DNA of 16,569 nucleotides from Prevotella sp. UBA1104 (lineage in GTDB: Bacteria; Bacteroidota; Bacteroidia; Bacteroidales; Bacteroidaceae): assembly GCA_002314055.1 (NCBI GenBank), contig DCBP01000125.1, positions 25,802 to 42,370 of the forward strand, read 5' to 3'. The notes under the pieces are model-generated. The model did no database searches, was not told the DNA's origin, and saw only the letters and a list, made by a program, of their open reading frames with translations. Below are positions 1 through 6,956 of this stretch, piece after piece. Position numbers and translations under genes: made by a program. How positions within the stretch are numbered: the first letter of the stretch is position 1; every line of letters starts with the position of its first letter.

Positions 1-6
1 GTTTTC

Positions 7-42
7 AACGGTAGTTAAAAGTATTTGTAACGGTAGTTAAAA
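7..42. repeat. Two 14-bp direct repeats, period 22
   Basis: AACGGTAGTTAAAA occurs at 7-20 and again, identically, at 29-42. The 8 nt between the copies are AT-rich. A CCGTT at 48-52 can pair with AACGG of the second copy. The spacing is about two helical turns, which would suit a protein-binding site, but the edge of the window hides whether there are more copies. Confidence 0.6.
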
Positions 43-147
43 CACCTCCGTTAGGCTAATCCGCTCCTTCGGGACAGGAAAAATAAGACTTGAATACTTT
101 CTATAATGAGTTTCATTACGCCAAATACAGGAGAGAGAAGACACAAA

Positions 148-167
148 TACGGGTCGCTTGACCCGTA
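148..167. other. Perfect 8-bp stem-loop
   Basis: TACGGGTC (148-155) and GACCCGTA (160-167) are exact inverted repeats around a GCTT loop. No T-run follows, so it is not a standard intrinsic terminator. It might be the 3' end of an upstream transcript or an operator. The function is unknown. Confidence 0.5.
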
Positions 168-255
168 GCCACAGAGATACTCGTGACTATCTGTCATTAT
201 GTAGTTACAGATTTATATCAAGCAATAACGATGTTTTGTATATTTTCATTACTGT

Positions 256-265
256 TTGTATACAA
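256..265. promoter_or_regulatory. 10-bp palindrome near serB promoter
   Basis: TTGTATACAA is a perfect palindrome ending 18 nt before the -7 box at 284-291, which puts it close to where the -33 contact would fall. It could be an operator. It is short and AT-rich, so chance is a real alternative. Confidence 0.3.
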
Positions 266-283
266 CGTAAAGAATATTTGTTG

Positions 284-291
284 TAAATTTG
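284..291 (+). promoter_or_regulatory. Bacteroidetes -7 box for serB
   Basis: TAAATTTG fits the Bacteroidetes -7 consensus TAnnTTTG and sits 63 nt before the serB ATG. The nearest upstream TTTG (255-258) is 25 nt away, longer than the usual 19-21, so the -33 element is uncertain. Confidence 0.6.
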
Positions 292-354
292 CAGCGATAT
301 TATTAATGTAGCAGTGGTTATAACTATTCAGAAAATCAGAATTCAGAAAACATT

Positions 355-1599
355 ATGGAAACTATCGACGCTAAAGAAGAACAGATCCTTATCCGCATAA
401 CAGGACAGGACCGCCCGGGACTTACCGTTTCGTTCATGAAAATACTTGCCTCTAAGGATGCCAAGATTCTCGACATCGGACAGGCTGACATCCATGCCAC
501 GCTGTCGCTCGGCATACTTATACGCATCAACAGCGACGTATCGGGACAGGTGATGAAGGAACTGCTGTTCAAGGCTACCGAACTGGGCGTAAACATCGGC
601 TTCTCGCCAGTTACCGACGAGGAATACGAGAACTGGGTGAACCGTCAGGGCAAAAACAGATATATCCTTACCATCATGGGACGCTCGCTATCAGCGAAAC
701 AGATTGAGGCGGCTACAGAGGTTATCACGAAACAGGGACTGAACATAGACTCTATCTTGCGTCTCACCGGACGAATGAGCATCCAGCACCCGTCGCCAAA
801 AGGAAAGGCATGCATACAGTTCTCGCTCAGAGGCAACCCCGAAAACCGCGCTGCCATGCAGGAGGAACTGATGCATATCTCATCGGAGATGGAGATTGAC
901 TTCTCGTTCCAGCGCGACGACATGTACCGACGCATGCGCCGACTTATCTGCTTTGATATGGACTCTACGCTCATTCAGACGGAATGTATCGACGAACTGG
1001 CGGAGCGTGCCGGCGTGGGCGACCAGGTTAAGGCTATCACCGAGAGCGCAATGCGAGGAGAGATTGACTTCAAGGAGAGTTTCACCCGTCGTGTGGCTCT
1101 GCTCAAGGGCCTCGATGCCAGTGTGATGGAGGATATCGCTCAGCATCTGCCTATCACGGAGGGTGTTGACCGACTGATGTTCGTATTGAAGCATTGCGGA
1201 TACAAGATTGCTATCCTAAGCGGTGGGTTCACCTATTTCGGCGAGCACTTGCAGCGCAAATACGGCATAGACTATGTTTATGCCAACGAACTGGAGATTG
1301 GCGAGGACGGAAAGCTAACGGGACGTTTCGTAGGCGAGATTGTAGACGGCCACCGCAAGGCGGAACTGCTCAAACTCATCGCACAGGTGGAGAAAGTGAA
1401 TCTGGCACAGACTATCGCCGTGGGCGACGGTGCCAACGACTTACCTATGCTCAGCGAGGCTGGTCTGGGCATTGCCTTCCACGCAAAACCGCGTGTGGTG
1501 GCTAACGCAAAGCAGAGTATCAACACTATCGGTCTCGACGGTGTGCTCTATTTCCTCGGTTTCAAAGACAGCTATCTTGGGGAACAGGGAAAGATTTAA
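355..1599 (+). CDS. serB: Phosphoserine phosphatase with N-terminal ACT region
   Basis: This is a HAD-superfamily phosphatase for the last step of serine synthesis: phosphoserine plus water to L-serine plus phosphate, in the cytoplasm. It has 414 residues. Residues about 10-185 look like two ACT-type regulatory domains; the opening stretch around ITGQDRPGLTVSF is typical. The catalytic HAD domain follows, with motif I DMDST at 201-205 (nucleophile D201, acid/base D203), motif II SGG at 289-291, a lysine near K335, and the metal-binding GDGANDL at 357-363. The length fits the long, ACT-containing SerB form rather than the short enzyme of about 220 residues. The ATG at 355 is the natural start: the -7 box lies 63 nt upstream and the ACT fold begins within ten residues. 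It appears monocistronic, closed by the hairpin at 1682-1742. ACT domains suggest amino-acid feedback, but that is inferred from the family. Confidence 0.95.
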   Translation: METIDAKEEQILIRITGQDRPGLTVSFMKILASKDAKILDIGQADIHATLSLGILIRINSDVSGQVMKELLFKATELGVNIGFSPVTDEEYENWVNRQGKNRYILTIMGRSLSAKQIEAATEVITKQGLNIDSILRLTGRMSIQHPSPKGKACIQFSLRGNPENRAAMQEELMHISSEMEIDFSFQRDDMYRRMRRLICFDMDSTLIQTECIDELAERAGVGDQVKAITESAMRGEIDFKESFTRRVALLKGLDASVMEDIAQHLPITEGVDRLMFVLKHCGYKIAILSGGFTYFGEHLQRKYGIDYVYANELEIGEDGKLTGRFVGEIVDGHRKAELLKLIAQVEKVNLAQTIAVGDGANDLPMLSEAGLGIAFHAKPRVVANAKQSINTIGLDGVLYFLGFKDSYLGEQGKI

Positions 1600-1681
1600 G
1601 GTTCATCCGATATTATCATCCATCTCCCATAAAAAACAGATATAAGTCTGCATTAATGCCATATACAAAAGGGGGATAAAC

Positions 1682-1742
1682 AAAAATCCTTCACCGGTTA
1701 TTGCTTACTGTCAAGCATTTACAACACCGTTGAAGGATTTTT
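1682..1742 (+). terminator. Hairpin terminator after serB
   Basis: The 17-nt arms at 1682-1698 and 1726-1742 pair with one mismatch. A smaller 5-bp stem (TGCTT 1702-1706, AAGCA 1713-1717) sits inside the loop. A run of T follows on the plus strand, as expected for serB. The aquaporin gene converges from the right; T-richness on its side is weak, so use in that direction is less certain. Confidence 0.8.
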
Positions 1743-1796
1743 TATTTTTTTTGATTTAAAAATAAAGAGGCTTCTTTTCAAATCAAAAGGCATCAT

Positions 1797-2474
1797 TTAT
1801 TTCTCCTCTGGAGCTATCATCTTCCAGCAGCCGGCAGCCAAGGCTCCGCCAACAAACGGACCAACGATGAATACCCACAGCTGCGACAATGCCTTGCCGC
1901 CCTCGAAGAGCGCCGGTCCGATGGAGCGCGCCGGGTTTACAGAAGTTCCGGTATAGTGGATGCCTACAAGATGTATCAATATCAATGCCAAGCCGATGGC
2001 AAGTCCGGCAAAGTCGTTGGTAGCTCCGTTTGTCTTGCTTGTTGCACCGAGCACTACGAGAACGAAGATGAATGTGAGGAGCACCTCGGCAAGGAGTCCG
2101 TTCACGACATTATCTGATGCACAGACGTTTGCTCCTGTTGCCGTGCCCTGAACAAGCGACGGATCGGTACTGACAAGGAGGGCCAAGAGGGCAGCGGCAA
2201 TCAGTCCGCCGATGGTCTGGAATATCATATACATACCACAGTCCTTACCACTCATTCTTCCGCTGAGGAAAACACCGAGCGTTATTGCCGGGTTGATGTG
2301 GCAACCGGAAATGCCGCCGATGGTATATGCCATGGCGATTACCGAAATACCAAAGGCAAGTGCTGTGCCCACTACCGATGCTGTGTCTACTCCGCAATTA
2401 AGGCTAACGGCAGCACCGCAACCAAGAAACGTCAATACGAACGTTCCTACCATTTCTGCTAAATACTTTTTCAT
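1797..2474 (-). CDS. aqpZ: Aquaporin Z (MIP family water channel)
   Basis: This inner-membrane channel of the major intrinsic protein family has 225 residues and about six hydrophobic helices. Both pore motifs are present: NPA at 61-63 and NPA at 180-182. Aligning by eye to E. coli AqpZ (F43, H174, T183, R189) gives F41, H168, T177 and R183 with identical spacing in each half. That is the narrow aromatic/arginine filter of water-selective channels, not the wider filter of glycerol facilitators. The likely role is rapid water flux during osmotic change. The gene converges with serB and diverges from the GH95 gene. A well-placed promoter (TTGG-N19-TAATTTTG) lies upstream on the minus strand. 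Cys19, near the end of the first helix, does not look like a lipobox. Length and motifs are complete, with no sign of damage. Confidence 0.95.
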   Translation of the reverse strand: MKKYLAEMVGTFVLTFLGCGAAVSLNCGVDTASVVGTALAFGISVIAMAYTIGGISGCHINPAITLGVFLSGRMSGKDCGMYMIFQTIGGLIAAALLALLVSTDPSLVQGTATGANVCASDNVVNGLLAEVLLTFIFVLVVLGATSKTNGATNDFAGLAIGLALILIHLVGIHYTGTSVNPARSIGPALFEGGKALSQLWVFIVGPFVGGALAAGCWKMIAPEEK

Positions 2475-2538
2475 AAGTGTTGATTTGTTTTTTGGGTTAT
2501 TTATATGTGATAATTTTAGCTTGATAGGTATTTGAATA

Positions 2539-2569
2539 CAAAATTACGCTTTTTATTACATTCTTCCAA
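2539..2569 (-). promoter_or_regulatory. Promoter of aqpZ
   Basis: Read on the minus strand, a -33 like TTGG (2569-2566) is followed after 19 nt by TAATTTTG (2546-2539), a full match to the -7 consensus TAnnTTTG. The ATG is 64 nt downstream of the box. Confidence 0.7.
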
Positions 2570-2610
2570 GTTTTTTCTTGTAAATATTTCTCATTAAAAT
2601 CGCTCTCTTT

Positions 2611-2657
2611 ATTATATATAAGGTACAATACTGTCATCACCGCGTCATTATATATAA
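2611..2657. repeat. Repeated AT motif before GH95 gene
   Basis: ATTATATATAA occurs at 2611-2621 and 2647-2657, starts 36 nt apart, just upstream of the GH95 start. No TAnnTTTG box is seen in this gap on the plus strand, so the GH95 promoter may depend on an activator. The repeat could be part of it or simply AT-rich sequence. Confidence 0.3.
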
Positions 2658-2682
2658 AATAGAAAATTAGATATACCTATAA

Positions 2683-5175
2683 ATGAGAAAGATTTTTATT
2701 CTGTCTGTTGCAGCAATGACAATTGCTGCGACAAACAACACGATGATGGCAGCCAGCGACACACGCGGCAACAGTCACGTGCTGTGGTACGACAAGCCGG
2801 CAGCAATGTGGACTGAGGCTTTGCCTATCGCAAACAGTCGTCTGGGGGCAATGGTCTTCGGCGGACCGTCTGCCGACCGTCTGCAGCTCAACGAAGAGAC
2901 GATATGGGCTGGACGTCCTAACAACAACGCCAATCCTGAGGCTAAGGAATACTTGCCGAAGGTGAGGGAACTGGTATGGAAAGGAAAATACAAGGAGGCT
3001 CAAGATATGGCTACGGCTCATATCATGGCTAAAACTAACTGCGGTATGCCTTACCAACCGTTCGGTGACCTGTATATCAATTTCCCGGGGATAGAGAAAT
3101 ATTCCGACTACTACCGCGAACTGAGTCTCGACTCGGCTCGCGCCGTGACTACATACAAAGCCGATGGAGTTACTTACAGGCGAGAGTATATATCTTCGCT
3201 GAGCGGTAACGTCATTATGGTAAGACTGACGGCAAGCAAGCCGGGTATGATTACTTGCAACGCCATGATGACTTCGCCACAACAGGACGTAACTATTAAA
3301 TCGGAGGGCGACGAGATTCTGCTTAGCGGCATCAGCGGATGGCATGAGGGACTGAAGGGAAAGGTGCAGTTCACGGGGCGTGCAGCTGCAAAGATATCCG
3401 GAGGTTCGATGGCGTCTGAAGATGGTGTGCTGAAAATCAAAGGTGCTGACGAAGCAACGCTATTTCTTACTATTGCCACTAACTTCAAGCATTATAACGA
3501 CATCAGCGGAAACGACACTATTATATCGGAGAACACACTGAGGGAAGCAATGAAGAGTTCGTTTGCACAGCTGAAGAGCAAGCATGTGGCAATGTACAAG
3601 AGTCAGTTTGACAGGGTTAAACTTGACCTTGGAAAGGACTTGTATGCTGACAAGACTACCGACTGGCGAGTAGAAAATTTCAAAAGTCATAACGACGAGC
3701 ACCTTGTGGAGACTTACTTTCAGTTTGGCAGATACCTGCTTATCTCCACTTCGCAACCTGGCACGCAGCCTCCTACCCTACAGGGCATCTGGAACGACAA
3801 GATGATGCCGTCGTGGGACAGTAAATATACCTGCAACATTAATCTGGAAATGAACTATTGGCCGGCTGAAGTGGCTAACCTTAGCGACCTCACGGCTCCG
3901 CTCTTCTCGCTGATAAAGGATGTGAGCGAGACGGGAAGGGAATCGGCACGCATCATGTATGGTGCCGACGGATGGGTGCTCCACCATAACACCGACCTGT
4001 GGAGAGTGACGGGAGCTATCGACAAGGCTCCATCAGGACTGTGGCCTACGGGCGGTGCATGGATGAGTCAACATTTATGGGAGCATTATCTCTATAGCGG
4101 CGACAAAAAGTTTCTTGCCGGCGTTTACCCGGAGATGAAGGGGGCGGCAAGGTTCATAAACCAGATTCTCGTGAGAAACCCGAGCAACACCAACTGGATG
4201 ATTTGTCCGAGTCTGTCGCCAGAGAACCAACATCCTCACCATGCCACTACGGCTGCAGGAGTAACGATGGACAACGAACTTATCACTGACCTTTTCTCGC
4301 ATGTCATCGAGGCTTCGAAAATCCTTGGCATGAAACAGGACAAGGCGTTTGCCGACAGCTTGCAGGAGAAGCTTGACGGACTGCTGCCGCTACAGACGGG
4401 ACGCTGGGGACAACTGCAGGAATGGAAAGACGACTGGGACAATCCTGACGATACTCACCGACACGTGTCGCATCTCTATGCTCTGTATCCAAGCAACCAG
4501 ATTTCACCGTTCCGCACTCCGGAGCTTACTGCCGCTGCACGCACTTCGCTAATCCATCGCGGCGACCCGTCTACTGGATGGAGCATGGGATGGAAGGTAT
4601 GTCTGTGGTCGCGCCTGCTCGACGGCAATCATGCCTTGAAGCTTATCGGCGACCAGCTAACCCTCGTTAGAAATGAGAAGAAAAAGGGTGGCACTTACGC
4701 CAACCTCTTCGACGCTCATCCGCCTTTCCAAATTGACGGAAACTTCGGATGTACTGCCGGAATAGCAGAGATGCTGCTACAGAGCCACGACGGATTCGTG
4801 TATCTGCTGCCGGCTCTGCCTGACGCATGGAAGGAGGGAACGGTTAGCGGACTGAAAGCGCGCGGCGGTTTTGAGGTGAGCATGACTTGGAAGGACAACA
4901 ACATCTCCAAGGCAACTATCATTTCTAAAAATGGTGGCAACCTGCGCATCCGCTCTGCTGTGCCGCTCACGGGCAAGGACTTGAAGGTGGCTAAGGGTGA
5001 GAACAAGAATCCGCTTTTCGCTACACCGACCGACGTGAAACAGAAAATCAACTTCCCCGACAAATTAGAGAAATTGCCTGAACTCAAAAAGACGTATCTC
5101 TATGATATAAATACCAAGAAGGGAGAGGTTGTTGAATTAAGACCCACCCTTGCCCACCCCAAGGGAGGGATTTGA
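2683..5175 (+). CDS. GH95 alpha-L-fucosidase / alpha-L-galactosidase, secreted
   Basis: This family 95 glycoside hydrolase has 830 residues. A signal peptide covers about residues 1-24. The GH95 N-terminal beta domain starts near 34 (LWYDKPAAMWTEALPIANSR), and an (alpha/alpha)6 barrel spans about 290-700. Catalytic candidates, matched by motif to Bifidobacterium AfcA, are N385 and N387 in CNINLEMNYW, general acid E514 in SLSPEN, and D685 in QIDGNFG. It inverts and removes terminal alpha-L-fucose or alpha-L-galactose. Two residues before N385 is T383; from memory, fucosidases have His there (AfcA H419) and the B. ovatus L-galactosidase has Thr, so L-galactosidase is favoured. A GH140 gene follows after 161 nt with no clear terminator, suggesting one transcript. 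The last ten codons lie inside a G/C-rich repeat that seems to have replaced the original end. Confidence 0.9.
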   Translation: MRKIFILSVAAMTIAATNNTMMAASDTRGNSHVLWYDKPAAMWTEALPIANSRLGAMVFGGPSADRLQLNEETIWAGRPNNNANPEAKEYLPKVRELVWKGKYKEAQDMATAHIMAKTNCGMPYQPFGDLYINFPGIEKYSDYYRELSLDSARAVTTYKADGVTYRREYISSLSGNVIMVRLTASKPGMITCNAMMTSPQQDVTIKSEGDEILLSGISGWHEGLKGKVQFTGRAAAKISGGSMASEDGVLKIKGADEATLFLTIATNFKHYNDISGNDTIISENTLREAMKSSFAQLKSKHVAMYKSQFDRVKLDLGKDLYADKTTDWRVENFKSHNDEHLVETYFQFGRYLLISTSQPGTQPPTLQGIWNDKMMPSWDSKYTCNINLEMNYWPAEVANLSDLTAPLFSLIKDVSETGRESARIMYGADGWVLHHNTDLWRVTGAIDKAPSGLWPTGGAWMSQHLWEHYLYSGDKKFLAGVYPEMKGAARFINQILVRNPSNTNWMICPSLSPENQHPHHATTAAGVTMDNELITDLFSHVIEASKILGMKQDKAFADSLQEKLDGLLPLQTGRWGQLQEWKDDWDNPDDTHRHVSHLYALYPSNQISPFRTPELTAAARTSLIHRGDPSTGWSMGWKVCLWSRLLDGNHALKLIGDQLTLVRNEKKKGGTYANLFDAHPPFQIDGNFGCTAGIAEMLLQSHDGFVYLLPALPDAWKEGTVSGLKARGGFEVSMTWKDNNISKATIISKNGGNLRIRSAVPLTGKDLKVAKGENKNPLFATPTDVKQKINFPDKLEKLPELKKTYLYDINTKKGEVVELRPTLAHPKGGI
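5141..5171 (+). repeat. G/C-rich repeat, copy 1, at GH95 3' end
   Basis: This copy matches the reverse complement of 5295-5325 at 25 of 30 positions. It carries its own 6-bp hairpin (CCCTTG/CAAGGG). It encodes the last residues of the GH95 protein (PTLAHPKGG), so the repeat has entered the coding frame. Such elements near gene ends are common in Prevotella-like genomes, as far as I know. Confidence 0.7.
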
Positions 5176-5294
5176 TTACTGTTACCTATTAGGTTGAACA
5201 ATCATATTAGAATAAAAATTAATCAAGAGAGATAATTATTAAAATATAAACCATTAACTATCCACAATCCTCTTTTTAGGAGGAACTAACTCAT

Positions 5295-5325
5295 TCCCTC
5301 CCATGGGGAGGGTTAGGGTGGGTTT
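5295..5325 (-). repeat. G/C-rich repeat, copy 2, before GH140 gene
   Basis: This is the inverted partner of the copy at 5141-5171. It includes a near-perfect palindrome, CCCTCCCATGGGGAGGG (5296-5312). It ends 11 nt before the GH140 start codon. In a joint GH95-GH140 transcript the two copies could pair across about 120 nt, or each could fold alone close to the GH140 ribosome-binding region. Confidence 0.7.
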
Positions 5326-5336
5326 AAAAAAGAAAT

Positions 5337-6770
5337 ATGAAGAAATCACTATTACTCGCAGCCCTCGTGCTGCTCGCAACTACTGCCGTAAGCGCCGCAA
5401 AGAAGGCTATATACAAGCCTTGGGACAACGGCAAGCTGAAAGTTTCTGACAACCAGCGCTATCTCGTTCACGAAAACGGAAAAGCCTTTTTCTGGCTCGG
5501 CAACACGTCGTGGCTGATGCCTGAAAGACTGAACCGCGACGAGGTGGAATTTTTCCTCAACAAAGAGCGCCAGTGTGGATACAACGTTGAACAAATCCAG
5601 GTACTCAACGCTATCCCTACGTTTAATATCTATGGTCAGCAGGCAAACAACAAGGAGTTTGACTTCTCTAAAGTGTCTAAGCCTGGCGTTTATGGATATT
5701 GGGAGCACATGGACTATATCGTGGACCGTGCTGCCGCCAACGGTATTTATATCGCCATGGACTGCATCTGGGGCTCGATGATCGGACAGATGGACGTGAA
5801 GAAGGCTACGGCTTACGGCAAATTCCTCGGCGAAAGATACAAGGACAAGCCTAATATCATTTGGATGATTGGCGGCGACATCCTCGGCGACAAAAAGCCG
5901 GAGGTGTGGGACGCTCTCGCCCGCGCTATCAAGAAGTATGACAAAAACCATATCATGACCTTTCATCCAAGAGGAAGGACTACTTCTGCCCGATGGTTTA
6001 ACGACCGCGAATGGATGGACTTCAACATGTTTCAGAGTGGACACCGACGCTACGGACAGCGCAACGGCGACGGCGACTATACCATCAAGGACAACACCGA
6101 GGAGGACAACTGGCGCTATGTGGACATGAGTTTCGAGAAGAAGCCACTGAAGCCAGTTATCGACGGCGAACCGTCGTATGAGGATATTCCTCAGGGACTG
6201 CACGATTTCTCAGCTCCACGATGGATGGACTACGACGTGCGTCGCTATGCCTACTGGGCTGTATTTGCTGGATGCTTCGGACATACTTACGGACATAACT
6301 CCGTGATGCAGTTTATGCGCCCTGGCGTACAGGCTTCGTTTGGCGCCGAAAAGCCTTGGTGGGATGCTATGAACGACCCTGGATATAATCAAATGAAATA
6401 TCTGAAGTGGCTGATGCTTGCTTTCCCGTTCACTGAGGGACAGGGCGACCAGAGTATCATTGCCGGACAGAACGGTGAGCGCTACGACAGAGTAATTGCT
6501 ATGCGCGGTTCTGACTTTATGCTCGTTTACAACTACAGCGGAAAGCCGATGCAAATAGATCTGACTAAAATCAGCGGCAACAAGAAGAATGTTTGGTGGA
6601 TGAACCCGAGCGACGGCAAACTGACTTACGTTGGCGAACTTGACAATAAAGTGACGGAGTTTACTCTCGACGGTGCTTATCTGCGCGGCAGCGACAGAGT
6701 GCTTATTGCTGTTGATTCGTCAAAGAACTACATAAGCAAGGAACAAGCGGAATTGGAAGAGAAAGACTGA
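5337..6770 (+). CDS. GH140-like apiosidase (DUF4038 family), secreted
   Basis: This protein has 477 residues. A clear signal peptide (1-20, cleavage after AVSA) precedes a (beta/alpha)8-type catalytic domain of the DUF4038/apiosidase-like family from about residue 38. The opening FFWLGNTSWLMPERL (51-65) is characteristic. Acidic candidates are D181 in WMIGGDI and E278 in VIDGEPSYE. They are 97 residues apart, which equals the spacing of D187 and E284 that I recall for the founding GH140 apiosidase BT1012. A small beta-rich C-terminal domain (about 385-460) follows, as in that family. GH140 removes the link between apiose side chains and the galacturonan backbone of rhamnogalacturonan-II. Being downstream of GH95 supports a pectin role. 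Other DUF4038 proteins have unknown targets, so the substrate is inference. The terminator at 6820-6857 ends the unit. Confidence 0.85.
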   Translation: MKKSLLLAALVLLATTAVSAAKKAIYKPWDNGKLKVSDNQRYLVHENGKAFFWLGNTSWLMPERLNRDEVEFFLNKERQCGYNVEQIQVLNAIPTFNIYGQQANNKEFDFSKVSKPGVYGYWEHMDYIVDRAAANGIYIAMDCIWGSMIGQMDVKKATAYGKFLGERYKDKPNIIWMIGGDILGDKKPEVWDALARAIKKYDKNHIMTFHPRGRTTSARWFNDREWMDFNMFQSGHRRYGQRNGDGDYTIKDNTEEDNWRYVDMSFEKKPLKPVIDGEPSYEDIPQGLHDFSAPRWMDYDVRRYAYWAVFAGCFGHTYGHNSVMQFMRPGVQASFGAEKPWWDAMNDPGYNQMKYLKWLMLAFPFTEGQGDQSIIAGQNGERYDRVIAMRGSDFMLVYNYSGKPMQIDLTKISGNKKNVWWMNPSDGKLTYVGELDNKVTEFTLDGAYLRGSDRVLIAVDSSKNYISKEQAELEEKD

Positions 6771-6819
6771 AAATACCAGTCACCTATTATATAATACAGG
6801 TAAGAACAAGAACTCATCA

Positions 6820-6857
6820 TCAGCCCCGACAACAAGCATATCTGTTGTCGGGGCTGA
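6820..6857 (+). terminator. Terminator after GH95-GH140 unit
   Basis: A perfect 15-bp stem, 6820-6834 with 6843-6857, encloses an 8-nt loop. The stem is G/C-rich. The following T-tract is short (CGCTTTATAG), but the stem strength and its place between two plus-strand units support a terminator. Confidence 0.8.
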
Positions 6858-6897
6858 CGCTTTATAGATAAAAACAATAGAACTATAGAAAAGGTCG

Positions 6898-6929
6898 TTT
6901 GTAAGTTATGTTATTTATAAATACTTTTG
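6898..6929 (+). promoter_or_regulatory. Promoter of flavodiiron gene
   Basis: TTTG (6898-6901), 20 nt, then TACTTTTG (6922-6929) is an exact fit to the Bacteroidetes -33/-7 pattern. The start codon is 28 nt downstream, with an AGAAAGGA ribosome-binding site at 6941-6948. Confidence 0.85.
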
Positions 6930-6956
6930 CATCAGAAAAAAGAAAGGATATAAAAA

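Larger units (their letters stand above)
1..354. other. Gene-free leader upstream of serB
   Basis: I see no convincing coding sequence or structural RNA here. The stretch holds a 14-bp direct repeat (7-20 and 29-42), an 8-bp stem-loop (148-167), a 10-bp palindrome (256-265) and a -7 box (284-291), each listed separately. The left edge cuts the window, so the first bases may belong to the 3' flank of an unseen gene. A long 5' UTR is not needed, because the -7 box lies only about 64 nt before the serB start. Confidence 0.7.

Noticed and set aside
1..354. tRNA or other structural RNA in the leader
   Set aside because: No cloverleaf, TTCGANTC-type arm or known riboswitch core was seen.
1749..1788. 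Separate terminator for aqpZ (TTTTGATTT at 1749-1757, AAATCAAAA at 1780-1788)
   Set aside because: The 9-bp stem is all A-T but one pair, has a 22-nt loop and is followed by A rather than T on the minus strand.
2677..3345. 222-codon minus-strand frame opposite the GH95 start
   Set aside because: The composition is that of an antisense shadow, and it would cover the GH95 signal peptide and N-terminal domain.
5352..6203. 283-codon minus-strand frame opposite the GH140 gene
   Set aside because: It is a shadow of the GH140 coding strand with no recognisable motif; the plus-strand protein is clearly real.
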